39,734 nucleotides of DNA from Anaerobutyricum hallii DSM 3353 (GCF_000173975.1 NZ_ACEP01000109.1:1-39734), one strand, 5' to 3'; shown: positions 26,947 to 35,421, counted from the first letter of the stretch. Program-made: numbers and translations. The notes: generated by a model not told the origin, from the sequence alone.

Positions 26947-27756
26947 ATGGAGAACAGAGAAAACGTTGGAAAAGAAGCAAAAAAAGAAGTCCTGATCATT
27001 ATTCCGGCATACAATGAGGAAAAAACAATCGTTCCGCTTCTGGAAAAACTGGAACAGCCGGAGATAGCGCAGGTTGCAGATGTACTGGTCGTGAATGATG
27101 CGTCTCAGGATAAGACAAATCATGTGACTAAAAAGAGAAACCATACGGTGATTACCAATGTATTTAATCTGGGTTATGGGAGTGGTCTGCAGCTTGGTTA
27201 TAAATATGCGGTGCGTAAAGGATACAGCTATGTTATACAAATGGATGCAGACGGTCAGCATGACGTATGTAACCTTCTGGAAATCTATAAGGAATTGCAG
27301 AAAGAGGATGAGAATGGGAAATTGCCGGATATTGTCCTTGGATCAAGATTCATGGAAGGAAGTTCTGGATTTTCGGTTTCATTTGCCAAAAAGATTGCAT
27401 TTGTATGGTTTCGTATAATGTTGAAAACAGGAACTGGAAGAAGAATTACAGATCCGACTACCGGTCTTCAGGGATTAAACTGGAGAACCTTCCGTTTTTA
27501 TTCGAAATATAATAATTTTGATGACAAATATCCAGATGCAAATATGCTTATGCAGATGTTGCTTCTTGGGTTCAGGGTCAGAGAAATTCCCGCAGTGATG
27601 CATGTAAGGACTACAGGAGTCAGTATGCATTCTGGACTGAAACCAGTACTCTATATGTTCAGAATGACGTTTTCAATCCTGGCTGTGTGGATCAGGGAAA
27701 AGATTCTTAAGATGGATGAGGATAAAATACGTGAGCTGGAAAAATATAATGAATAA
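26947..27756 (+). CDS. GT2 glycosyltransferase, dolichol/undecaprenyl-phosphate sugar synthase type
   Basis: This 269-aa GT-A enzyme has IIPAYNEEKTI (about 18-28), VVNDASQDKT, NLGYGSGLQLGYKYA and the metal-binding D100-A-D102 in QMDADGQHD, with DPTTGLQG later. This set is typical of the polyprenyl-phosphate mannose/glucose synthase subgroup (DPM1-like), which loads a sugar onto undecaprenyl phosphate for use outside the membrane by GT-C enzymes. There is no C-terminal membrane pair, so it is the short form. The GT-C-like protein encoded at 18147 could be the partner; this is inference. Its end overlaps the next gene by 8 bp. Confidence 0.88.
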   Translation: MENRENVGKEAKKEVLIIIPAYNEEKTIVPLLEKLEQPEIAQVADVLVVNDASQDKTNHVTKKRNHTVITNVFNLGYGSGLQLGYKYAVRKGYSYVIQMDADGQHDVCNLLEIYKELQKEDENGKLPDIVLGSRFMEGSSGFSVSFAKKIAFVWFRIMLKTGTGRRITDPTTGLQGLNWRTFRFYSKYNNFDDKYPDANMLMQMLLLGFRVREIPAVMHVRTTGVSMHSGLKPVLYMFRMTFSILAVWIREKILKMDEDKIRELEKYNE

Positions 27757-29062
27757 AAACAACTGGGTATTCCAACAGGTGGAACTCATCGAGAGTAATG
27801 TCTGCCTGGAAAATCCAGGCAGAGGATGGTATGGAATCTATACGTTTGTTGTTCAGGATTCCATAAATCCAGAAGAACTGAGATGGAGTCTGAGAGATGG
27901 AGAACTTCTTGCACTGGTATTGCTGGATATCAGTATATATCGCAGTATGCAACTGGATGAGAATGCCCTGAATAATATCAGAAGCATTCTCAGTTTTTTT
28001 ATGTATTACAAAAAAGATGTGATTCTGCGGCCGGTTTATGATCGGGAAGGAAAAGGGCGTGAATGTGAGCCGGATAGTTTTGAACAGGTGCTGGAGCATT
28101 TACAGCAGATTGGTGGTTTGCTCCGGGATATGCAACATTCGGTATTCATCTTCCAGGGGATGCTTGCCGGAAGCTGGGGAGAAATGCATGATTCCAGATA
28201 TCTGTCACCAGAGTGTATCAATCGAATGTGGAACTGTATGCGGCAGTATTTGGGAGATGAGATATATCTTGCTGTACGTACTCCGGCGCAGTGGAGAACT
28301 TTGAGAAGTGAAAAAGAATTCAGACAAAAGAAATATGCGCATCTGGCATTATTTGATGATGGGATTCTGGGTTCCATGACTCATCTGGGAACCTTTGGAA
28401 CTGAACTCAGGGAGGCGGCAGGCTGGGCACAGGCGTGGACAAGAAAAGAGGAAATGGAATTTGTTAATTGTCTTACAGAAGATATGCCATGTGGCGGAGA
28501 AGTAGTAGCCTGTACTGAGAACGACAGAATGTATGAGGCAAAGTTCATAGTCAACGAGTTAAAAAAGATGCATATTACTTATTTGGACAGTACCTATGAT
28601 ATGAAAGCACTGGATTTATGGAAAAGTATATCGTGGGATGGATTTGATAATTTGAAAATATGGAAGGGATACAGCCTCTATGAGTATATAGGAGAACACC
28701 TGGGATATCGGCTTGTAGTGCGAACTGTGGAGTTGAAACCGATTCGAAGAGGAAGAGCAGAATTTATGTTTGAAATTGAGAATACCGGGTTTGGAAGGGT
28801 ATTTCAGGAAACAGAATTGTTTCTGATAATGAAAAACAGGAATGAGACCAGAGAAGTTCCGATATCCATGGATATGAGAAAAATCCAGGCAGGAACCAGG
28901 ATATGTGGAAAAACAGTGATTAAATTAATGGAGGGCAGAGTATCCTTGAAACTTCAGAGAAAAAAAGATGGACGGATCATTCATTTTGCAAATAAAAACA
29001 GTACAGACACCCTTTACCTGGGAAGTCTGCATTGTGGAAAAATTTATCTTAGTGAAGAATAA
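27749..29062 (+). CDS. DUF4874/DUF4832 protein, putative cytoplasmic glycoside hydrolase-like
   Basis: This 437-aa protein has a TIM-barrel-like DUF4874 part (ENPGRGWYGIYTF near the start; FQGMLAGSWGEMHDSRY with Glu145; LAVRTPAQWRTL; LFDDGILGSM) and a DUF4832-type part (PCGGEVV with Glu251, a C-terminal beta domain with EIENTGFGRVF). Glu145 and Glu251 are kept in the convergent paralogue at 29049-30491 and are candidate acid/base and nucleophile of a hydrolase. No signal peptide is seen. The start is chosen as ATG 27749, which overlaps the GT2 stop; ATG 27716 would add 11 residues. It is the last gene of the Pel-like operon and overlaps the converging paralogue by 14 bp. Confidence 0.8.
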   Translation: MNKNNWVFQQVELIESNVCLENPGRGWYGIYTFVVQDSINPEELRWSLRDGELLALVLLDISIYRSMQLDENALNNIRSILSFFMYYKKDVILRPVYDREGKGRECEPDSFEQVLEHLQQIGGLLRDMQHSVFIFQGMLAGSWGEMHDSRYLSPECINRMWNCMRQYLGDEIYLAVRTPAQWRTLRSEKEFRQKKYAHLALFDDGILGSMTHLGTFGTELREAAGWAQAWTRKEEMEFVNCLTEDMPCGGEVVACTENDRMYEAKFIVNELKKMHITYLDSTYDMKALDLWKSISWDGFDNLKIWKGYSLYEYIGEHLGYRLVVRTVELKPIRRGRAEFMFEIENTGFGRVFQETELFLIMKNRNETREVPISMDMRKIQAGTRICGKTVIKLMEGRVSLKLQRKKDGRIIHFANKNSTDTLYLGSLHCGKIYLSEE

Positions 29063-30491
29063 GAGTACCTACAGGAACTGTCTTGCTGTTTTCTGCCCCC
29101 TGATTGGCAAAGTGGATAGAATTTTTTGTGTATGGATCTTCCATACGCAGTGAAATGGAGTAAGTTCCTTTTCTCAGGGAACGGATATCCAGATCTGTTT
29201 TAAATGTGGAGCAGTCATTGCCTGCTATGGTACGGTTGTCAATATTTGTTTCTATTTTCTTTGATTTTTCGGTACTTTCATCAGTGAGGAACAGAACAGT
29301 ATCGAATCTGGTATATGCGGAAGAAAATCCTGTGTTTGCAATTGTTATATAAAGAGAGGCTGTGTCACTCAGGACGGAGTGAAAATCAACAGAGGATTCT
29401 TTCATAACATACCGATAACCAAGGTGTGTACTTATATAATCGTACCCTGTACATCCGGAAAAAACGTCTGTCCGTGATCCTGTATAAGTGGAATTCTTCC
29501 ATTTATCCAGAACTGCGGGATCGTGTTCGGAATTCAGGTAAGATATATGCATCTGTGAAAGGTCGGCAATCGCATTGTCCAGATCGTTATATTCATTATC
29601 AACTGTAACCTCACCCCCATTAGGAACATATTGGCAGAGTTTGTACTGGAAAAGAAGTTCCTCACTTCGTGTGCCTTGCTCATCCAGATTACTGTCCGGC
29701 TGTAAAGGGGTATCATCGTAAGTACCCAGATCATAAACAGAACCAAGCATGCCGTCATTAAAAAGACTGAGTCTTGCCTGCAGGCTGCCATTGCCGGCAT
29801 CTGTACTGGACAGGGGTGTTCTGGTGCGGAGTATGCCACGCAGCTGACCAGGAGTGCGGACTGCCAGAAAAATATCAGAGGAAATATTCTGATTAAGTTC
29901 TTCTATAATCTGTCTTATCTGATTAATATCTCCGTAATTGGAATGATTCATTTCTCCAGTATTTCCTGTCAGAGTACCCTGAAGAATATAAACACAGTCT
30001 GCATATTTGTTGACAGTAGAAGAAATCTGGGAAATATGATTCTTTATCTGAGGCAGGTCAGATGGTTCCGTGGACAGAGCCTGTCCATCCCAGTCATACA
30101 GAAAACGGAGGATAACTTGTTTTTTTGCCTGAACACATTCTTCCAGTATTTTATCCAACTGATTTTTGGCATTTGTGCTTATGCTGGTATTGGAGTAATT
30201 TTTCAGATTAATCTCCAGAAGCATCAGAGGATATGGATTGGAAGCGCAACTTTTTCTGCACCAGGCAGCAGATTTCTCCGGCTTCTGATTATCTGAAAGA
30301 ATGTATCCGCTCAACTGATAGAAACCACGATATGGGTTGTCCAGTTCACGGGAGGATTCTTCTGTTATTGCAGGAGTGTATTTTACATTTAGCCGTCTGA
30401 TGGAGATTATGTGGTAGAGACATAATACAGCCAGCACCGAGCAGACAACAAAAAAAAGACTGTGCAGGATGATTGATGATTTTTTTTTCAT
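29049..30491 (-). CDS. Membrane-anchored DUF4874/DUF4832 protein, putative glycoside hydrolase-like
   Basis: This 480-aa protein is a paralogue of the gene it converges on. It adds an N-terminal anchor (about 5-28, IILHSLFFVVCSVLAVLCLYHII) that places the body outside the cell. The same blocks appear in order: NPYRGFYQLSGYI, LQGTLTGNTGEMNHSNY with Glu180, LAVRTPGQLRGI, LFNDGMLGS, PNGGEVT with Glu294, and LNSEHDPAVLDKWK. The start is ATG 30491 with AAGGAG ten bases before; a longer in-frame reading upstream lacks a ribosome binding site. An exposed hydrolase-like protein beside an exopolysaccharide operon could trim or release the polymer, as PelA hydrolase does in Gram-negatives. That role is inference. 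It is the only gene on its strand between 14 and 33 kb. Confidence 0.82.
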   Translation of the reverse strand: MKKKSSIILHSLFFVVCSVLAVLCLYHIISIRRLNVKYTPAITEESSRELDNPYRGFYQLSGYILSDNQKPEKSAAWCRKSCASNPYPLMLLEINLKNYSNTSISTNAKNQLDKILEECVQAKKQVILRFLYDWDGQALSTEPSDLPQIKNHISQISSTVNKYADCVYILQGTLTGNTGEMNHSNYGDINQIRQIIEELNQNISSDIFLAVRTPGQLRGILRTRTPLSSTDAGNGSLQARLSLFNDGMLGSVYDLGTYDDTPLQPDSNLDEQGTRSEELLFQYKLCQYVPNGGEVTVDNEYNDLDNAIADLSQMHISYLNSEHDPAVLDKWKNSTYTGSRTDVFSGCTGYDYISTHLGYRYVMKESSVDFHSVLSDTASLYITIANTGFSSAYTRFDTVLFLTDESTEKSKKIETNIDNRTIAGNDCSTFKTDLDIRSLRKGTYSISLRMEDPYTKNSIHFANQGAENSKTVPVGTLILH

Positions 30492-30515
30492 GAATATTTG
30501 CTCCTTAAAAATATC

Positions 30516-30544
30516 TATACATATAACTATGAATTGACTATAAT
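30516..30544 (+). promoter_or_regulatory. Candidate promoter of the flippase-GT2 pair
   Basis: TATACA (30516-30521) and a perfect TATAAT (30539-30544) are 17 bp apart in the divergent gap. The predicted start is about 10 bases before the AAAGGA site of the flippase gene, so the leader is very short. Confidence 0.5.
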
Positions 30545-30577
30545 GTATTATAACCGAAAAGAAAGGATAAGTGAAGA

Positions 30578-32122
30578 TTGAAACAGAAATCAAGGACAGA
30601 ATATTCTGTTATGAATACGACAGTAGCTTTTTTGGCACAGACATTGGCAATTTTTATGGGTTTTTTTACAAGAGTTGTTTTTACCAGGACTCTCAGTGAA
30701 GGTTATGTAGGAATTAATGGTTTGTTTACAGATATATTAAATATATTGTCTTTGTCAGAACTTGGGGTCGGAACAGCAATCACATATGCTCTTTACGCTC
30801 CTATAGCCAGAAGAGATATAAAAAAACAACAGATTCTGATGCGGATGTTTCGGAATTTCTACAGGATAACAGCGGGCTTTGTTCTGCTTGCCGGCTTATG
30901 CCTGATACCATTTCTGGATATTTTGATGAAGGATCGTCCAGATGTGAATCATCTGATTATAATTTATCTTCTGTATCTGCTTAATTCCGTTGTTTCGTAT
31001 TTATTGATTTATAAAAAAACACTGGTAGATGCCCATCAGATGAATTATATTACGGTGATGTATCATAATGGTTTTCTTGTACTACAAGATATCCTTCAGA
31101 TTATGGTATTGTTTTTGACACGAAACTTTATCCTGTTTCTTGTTATTGCGGTTGTATGTACCATAATCGGAAATATCTGTATGTCCCGAAAGGCAGACAG
31201 GCTGTTCCCATATCTGAAAGAACCGTGTAAGGAGCAGCTTCCACAGGAAGAACGTCATGATATTTTAAGGAATGTAAAGGCAATGCTGATGCATAAAATT
31301 GGTAATGTAGTAGTAAATAATACAGATAATCTGCTGATCTCAAGTTTTGTGGGAATTATCAGTGCAGGGATTTATTCCAATTATTATCTGATCATAGGAT
31401 CAGTCAGGCAGGTTCTGGAGCAGGCAATGCTGGGAGTTGCGGCAAGTGTGGGAAATCTTGGTGTGACGGAAGAGAACGAAAAGATAGGACGGATTTTTGA
31501 CAGTCTGTTTTTTATAGGGTACTGGCTGTTTGGTTTTGCAGGTGTCTGTTTGCTGGAACTGCTGAATCCTTTTGTGAAGCTGGCATTTGGTAAAAAATAT
31601 TTATTTCCAAAGGAAATTGTTTTGATACTGTGTATTAATTTTTTTATTAATGGGATGAGACGTGCAGTGCTGATTTTTAAGGAATCTATGGGACTGTTCT
31701 GGAATGATCGGTACAAAGCGATAGCTGAAGCAGTGTTAAATCTGGTAATTTCCATTCTGCTGGTTACATATTTTGGTGTGGCAGGAGTATTTGCAGGTAC
31801 ATTCTGCAGTACAGTACTTACTTCTGTATGGGTAGAACCCTATGTGATTTATAAATACAGACTGAAAAAGCCTGTTACCGGTTTCTTTGTAAAATATGCA
31901 GGATATCTGGGGGTGATGGCTGCAGTATGGGGAATAACGGAATATTTTTGCAGATTTATTTCCGGACAGGCATTTATGATTCTGGTATGCAGACTGGGAA
32001 TCTGCCTGATTGTGCCGAATATTTTATTGTGGTTTGCTTACAGGAGAACTGCAGAGTGGAAAGTATTATGGAATTTACTGAAAAAAATTGTAGAAAAAGT
32101 TTTTACAGGAGATAAAAGATGA
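30578..32122 (+). CDS. Wzx-type polysaccharide flippase (MOP superfamily)
   Basis: This 514-aa protein has about 12 to 14 membrane helices and the look of oligosaccharide flippases (RVVFTRTLSEGYVGINGLF early, TDNLLISSFVGIISAGIYSNYY in the middle). It would move undecaprenyl-linked oligosaccharide across the membrane. The start appears to be TTG 30578, because AAAGGA (30562-30567) is ten bases upstream; the first in-frame ATG (codon 13) has no good site. A non-ATG start may keep expression low. The stop overlaps the next start (ATGA, 32119-32122). Together with PelG this makes two different MOP exporters in the window, so two glycans are probably exported. Confidence 0.9.
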   Translation: MKQKSRTEYSVMNTTVAFLAQTLAIFMGFFTRVVFTRTLSEGYVGINGLFTDILNILSLSELGVGTAITYALYAPIARRDIKKQQILMRMFRNFYRITAGFVLLAGLCLIPFLDILMKDRPDVNHLIIIYLLYLLNSVVSYLLIYKKTLVDAHQMNYITVMYHNGFLVLQDILQIMVLFLTRNFILFLVIAVVCTIIGNICMSRKADRLFPYLKEPCKEQLPQEERHDILRNVKAMLMHKIGNVVVNNTDNLLISSFVGIISAGIYSNYYLIIGSVRQVLEQAMLGVAASVGNLGVTEENEKIGRIFDSLFFIGYWLFGFAGVCLLELLNPFVKLAFGKKYLFPKEIVLILCINFFINGMRRAVLIFKESMGLFWNDRYKAIAEAVLNLVISILLVTYFGVAGVFAGTFCSTVLTSVWVEPYVIYKYRLKKPVTGFFVKYAGYLGVMAAVWGITEYFCRFISGQAFMILVCRLGICLIVPNILLWFAYRRTAEWKVLWNLLKKIVEKVFTGDKR

Positions 32123-33210
32123 CAGCTTTGGAAAAACAGCAGAAAAAGATTTCTGTGATCATACCCGTATACAATGCAGAAAAGTACATCAGAGAAACTC
32201 TGGACAGTATTATAAAGCAGAGTTATAAAAATCTGGAAATTATATTGATAGATAATGGATCAAAGGATAGAAGTCCTGATATTATACAGAAATATGAAGC
32301 AAAATACCCGGAGATCCATATGATTGAAGGATCGGGAAAGGGTCCAGGAGCTTCAAGAAACAGAGGGCTGAAGCTTGCGAAGGGTGACTACATTGTGTTT
32401 GCCGATGCAGATGATTATCTTCCTGATAAGGAGATATTCTGTAAATATATAAATCTTGCAGAGCAGACAGATGCGGATATTGTTGTCAGCAATTATGCAA
32501 GATTGTGGAAAGATAAAATATTGCCGGCTACTAAACATCAATCATTTGCATTATGTAGTCCATCATCTGAAGAATTTAGATTTCAGGGATTTTTCTCAGT
32601 AGGAACACTTTCTTATGCGTGGGGGAAATTATACAGAAGAGAGTTCCTGAGAAATCATCAGATTTATTTTGCGGATCTTTCTTATGCAGAAGATAAACTG
32701 TTTAATATGCAATGTTATATCTGTGATGCGAAGTATGCATTTCTGGAAGATATAGGGTATATTTACAGAAAAAATGATATGTCAGTTTCCTGGCAGTATC
32801 GTCCGGATTCTGTAGAAAACTGGTTCAAACTTGTATATGAACTGAAAAGCTGGATAGAGAAAGAAGACAAGGATCCGAAAGAATATACTTCACTGATTGG
32901 ATATTTGCTTATTTTTGCGGCATTTTTTGACGGAAAAATGGAATATATGCAGCATAAAAAATCTCTGTGGGCTGTCAGAAAGGTTCTTAAGAAATATGGA
33001 AGCAATCCGATGGGGAGAAAGGCTTTTACAGAGTTGGCAGACAGAAGGAAAAAACTGCAGATCACGCAAAAATTGTGGAAGATTATGATCCGGACATTTT
33101 CATTGGGAATGAAATGGAGATGGTATCTGTTGATGTCTGTGGGAATAAAGATCTTGGTTTCCTGCCGGGTAGATGAAAGACTTTCTGATACTGGACTAAG
33201 GAAAAAGTAA
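32119..33210 (+). CDS. GT2 family glycosyltransferase
   Basis: This 363-aa enzyme has a GT-A domain in the first 220 residues: ISVIIPVYNAEKYIRETL (about 11-28), IDNGSKDRS, PGASRNRGLKLAKGDY and metal-binding D96-A-D98 in VFADADDYL, then YAEDKLFN. The C-terminal 140 residues are helical and basic and may lie on the membrane. It resembles EpsJ/WaaV-type transferases that add single sugars to lipid-linked oligosaccharides; the sugar is unknown. It is translationally coupled to the flippase by a 4-bp overlap, so the two act on the same product. Confidence 0.9.
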   Translation: MTALEKQQKKISVIIPVYNAEKYIRETLDSIIKQSYKNLEIILIDNGSKDRSPDIIQKYEAKYPEIHMIEGSGKGPGASRNRGLKLAKGDYIVFADADDYLPDKEIFCKYINLAEQTDADIVVSNYARLWKDKILPATKHQSFALCSPSSEEFRFQGFFSVGTLSYAWGKLYRREFLRNHQIYFADLSYAEDKLFNMQCYICDAKYAFLEDIGYIYRKNDMSVSWQYRPDSVENWFKLVYELKSWIEKEDKDPKEYTSLIGYLLIFAAFFDGKMEYMQHKKSLWAVRKVLKKYGSNPMGRKAFTELADRRKKLQITQKLWKIMIRTFSLGMKWRWYLLMSVGIKILVSCRVDERLSDTGLRKK

Positions 33211-33212
33211 AG

Positions 33213-33245
33213 ACAGTGGCTCCTGGTCAGAAGTCACTGTTTTCA
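33213..33245. terminator. Hairpin terminator between convergent genes
   Basis: A 12-bp stem with one wobble pair and one mismatch (33213-33224 with 33229-33240; ACAGTG/CACTGT base) has a four-base loop and is followed by TTTTC on the plus strand. It ends the flippase-GT2 unit and reads partly into the end of the nucleotidyltransferase gene. Confidence 0.7.
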
Positions 33246-34420
33246 AAAATATGGATTAATTTTGTCTTCTGATTGATTTTCTTAAAGCTGTGAAGGGTCT
33301 GGTGGAATGTTGTATTTCGTACTGTGTAAGTGTTGCGGATAAAACAGATAAATGTGATACACCAGAGTGCAGGCCAGAGGACTGGATAATGGCTGGCTTT
33401 TGGAAAGCGGACCTTCATCTGGATGTGTCCTTCTTTGAAATAAGTAAGGAAGTTAACCTTCTGATACGAACTGCTTCCAACCAGTGACTGGGAAATATCG
33501 GTTCCCATATCGCCGTCTTTAAGAATCTGTATTATGAAATCATGGCAGTCGTGTGGATTGTACTGTGTCCGGGCGTCTATAGAATCCGGAAGACCTAGAT
33601 ATTTCCTGCAGCATTCCAGAATGATTTCGTACAGATGGATGATGCGGGATTCTCTGCACCATTCATGAATCTGCCGGAAATTGATTTCTTTTTCATGACG
33701 CTTCAGATAAAAGGTAAAATCACAGAGAAGGCGGATACCGAATCCGCTGTACAGATAATGCTTCAGCATATGATGAATCATATAGAAAGTATATTCTGTA
33801 GGCGGCAGGACTGTGTAAGTATATCCGTGGATTGTCTGGGTGGATGCCTTCAGACATTTCGGTGAGAAGACAGAATCCACAAGTTTGTTGGCGGGGCTGT
33901 ACTGGTACTGGCCAACTACACGATAGTGAAGCTCCAGGAGAAAACGGCGCCCGGTTTTGGAAAATATATAACGGTAGGTTACATGGTGGTCACTGAGTTC
34001 ATCCTCAGAGATATATCCGTTGCTTTCAAGAATTGCCTGTGCTCTGGTGAGGTCAGAAGGATCAGCCAGATACAGGTCAAGATCTCCAAGCTTACGATAT
34101 TCAGGAACCGGATAGCAGTCAGCCAGACTCAGACCCTTCAGAAGATAACAGTCAATATTGTTCTTTCTTAAAAGAGAGACGGTAAGCCGGGTGAAATGCT
34201 CAATCTGATAATAATTCAGCATCATGCCTTTTACCTGCTGCTTCATGGCAGGATAGACAGAAGCAGACCGGAGATATGGCAGTACAAATGGGACAGTACA
34301 ATGTTCCTGCGCCAGTTTTGCCAGAGCAGGAAGGTCTTCCGGATGTACGGAAACAGAATGATCAGAACCGGTGCAGATATTTTTTATTATTTTCAGATAG
34401 GTATTGTATATTCGTTCCAT
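33227..34420 (-). CDS. Nucleotidyltransferase family protein (NTP_transf_5 type)
   Basis: This 397-aa protein belongs to the nucleotidyltransferase group often found in lasso and other RiPP clusters of Firmicutes. The catalytic core reads LLKGLSLADCYP (about 93-104) then RKLGDLDLYL (109-118), with Asp113 and Asp115 as metal ligands. LELHYRVVGQY and FYMIHHMLKHYLYSGFGIRLLCDF follow, as usual in the family. It would transfer a nucleotide or similar group to a peptide, protein or sugar. The start is ATG 34420 with GGGAG six bases upstream. It diverges from the PqqD-like gene across 121 bp. It lacks signal or membrane segments. Confidence 0.83.
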   Translation of the reverse strand: MERIYNTYLKIIKNICTGSDHSVSVHPEDLPALAKLAQEHCTVPFVLPYLRSASVYPAMKQQVKGMMLNYYQIEHFTRLTVSLLRKNNIDCYLLKGLSLADCYPVPEYRKLGDLDLYLADPSDLTRAQAILESNGYISEDELSDHHVTYRYIFSKTGRRFLLELHYRVVGQYQYSPANKLVDSVFSPKCLKASTQTIHGYTYTVLPPTEYTFYMIHHMLKHYLYSGFGIRLLCDFTFYLKRHEKEINFRQIHEWCRESRIIHLYEIILECCRKYLGLPDSIDARTQYNPHDCHDFIIQILKDGDMGTDISQSLVGSSSYQKVNFLTYFKEGHIQMKVRFPKASHYPVLWPALWCITFICFIRNTYTVRNTTFHQTLHSFKKINQKTKLIHIFENSDF

Positions 34421-34541
34421 AGGAGTCTCCCGAAAGTGCGTAAAATTGGTACCGTTCAGAGATTGAATGGCAGTAATAAATAATAGTAAGTATATCATGT
34501 TATTGCGTGGAAATAAAGGAAAAGGAAGAGAAAAAGGGAAA

Positions 34542-34805
34542 ATGAAAAAGACAGAAGGTTATGTAGTCAGGAGACTGGAGGATGAATATCTCGTACTTCC
34601 GTCAGGAAGAAGAACAGAAGAAGTCAATGAGGTGATCTCATTGAGCGAAACGGCAGGCTTTATTTATATGCACGCGGAACGGGCAGAGAATGTTTATGAA
34701 CTGACACAACTGGTAGCAGAAGAGTATGAGATAGAGCCTGCTGAGGTTCTTGAAGATGTAAGGAATGTAGTCCTGACTTTGCAGAAAAAAGGAATTCTCC
34801 TATGA
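34542..34805 (+). CDS. PqqD-like peptide-recognition protein
   Basis: This 87-aa protein has the winged-helix PqqD / RiPP recognition element pattern: a beta hairpin at the N-terminus (EGYVVRRLEDEYLVLPSG), LSETAGFIYMHAERAENVYEL in the middle and EEYEIEPAEVLEDVRNVVLTLQKKGILL at the end. PqqD-like proteins bind the leader of a precursor peptide and hand it to modifying enzymes, as B1 proteins do in lasso clusters. The start is ATG 34542, preceded by purine-rich AGGAAGAG and AAGGG; a longer frame from 34467 has no site. It ends 11 bp before the converging S26 peptidase gene. Expected substrate is the 126-aa product at 35506. Confidence 0.85.
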   Translation: MKKTEGYVVRRLEDEYLVLPSGRRTEEVNEVISLSETAGFIYMHAERAENVYELTQLVAEEYEIEPAEVLEDVRNVVLTLQKKGILL

Positions 34806-34816
34806 AAAATGGATGA

Positions 34817-35272
34817 TCATGAGTGATGAAGCTTTCTGAGAAATGCTGACAGTTTAAAACAGAAGGGGCGAACAGGCAGCATAAAAAGCCACAGGGAAGA
34901 AACAAATTTGTAGAAAGGATTTCCTACAGTAAATTCTCTGCTGTTACGATTTACAGCAATCAGTTTTCCGATAATCTGATCCTGACGCAGAGGACCTTCC
35001 ACTTCGTATTGGTTGTCACCCACCATATAAAAGCCGTCAGATGTTATCCGGCAGATGCGGTGAAGCACGAGGATACCCTGATCACGCCTGTAGAGGACTA
35101 CATCATTCCTGTGGCAGTCTGTGCCGTCTGTCTGCTGGATCAGTGCTTCATCCCGTCCGGGAATAAAGAGAGGGTACATGCTGTAACCCTGAGGCTTGAT
35201 GCGGATAATATTTCCCTCCCGGAGAAGCTGTTCCAGATCGATTTTAACTGGGTCTGATGTTGTGTTATTCAT
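34817..35272 (-). CDS. S26 family signal peptidase-like serine protease, SipW-type
   Basis: This 151-aa protein shows the S26 core: Ser31 in GYSMYP, DVVLYRR, His71 in VLHRI and Asp86 in VGDNQ. The usual bacterial Lys general base is replaced by His, as in SipW and ER-type signal peptidases. A single hydrophobic segment lies near the C-terminus (about 124-134, VSSLWLFMLPV) rather than the N-terminus, which is unusual for signal peptidases. The start is ATG 35272 with AAGGA nine bases upstream; a longer reading to 35482 runs through the palindrome and promoter and is rejected. Placed between the PqqD-like and precursor genes, it is the best candidate for cutting the precursor. That role is inference. 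Confidence 0.85.
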   Translation of the reverse strand: MNNTTSDPVKIDLEQLLREGNIIRIKPQGYSMYPLFIPGRDEALIQQTDGTDCHRNDVVLYRRDQGILVLHRICRITSDGFYMVGDNQYEVEGPLRQDQIIGKLIAVNRNSREFTVGNPFYKFVSSLWLFMLPVRPFCFKLSAFLRKLHHS

Positions 35273-35290
35273 AGTATCTGTCCTTATTCC

Positions 35291-35342
35291 TGTTATAATA
35301 CGCCTGTTCAGAAATAAAGTTCTGAACAGGCGTATTATAACA
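35291..35342. promoter_or_regulatory. Perfect 23-bp palindrome, candidate operator
   Basis: Bases 35291-35313 and 35320-35342 are perfect inverted repeats (23 bp each) around six bases; each arm contains TATAAT. On the minus strand the outer TATAAT is the -10 of the S26 peptidase promoter, so most of the palindrome lies at and after the start point. Operator action or an RNA hairpin are both possible. Confidence 0.7.
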
Positions 35343-35362
35343 TTAAGAAAACAAAAGGACAA
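35334..35362 (-). promoter_or_regulatory. Promoter of the S26 peptidase gene
   Basis: On the minus strand TTGTCC (35362-35357) and perfect TATAAT (35339-35334) are 17 bp apart. The -10 element is inside the palindrome at 35291-35342. Confidence 0.6.
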
Positions 35363-35421
35363 CAGAAAGTGTTTTCCTGTCGTAATAAAATAAAAAATCA
35401 GTATGTTTTGTGTAAGAATAC

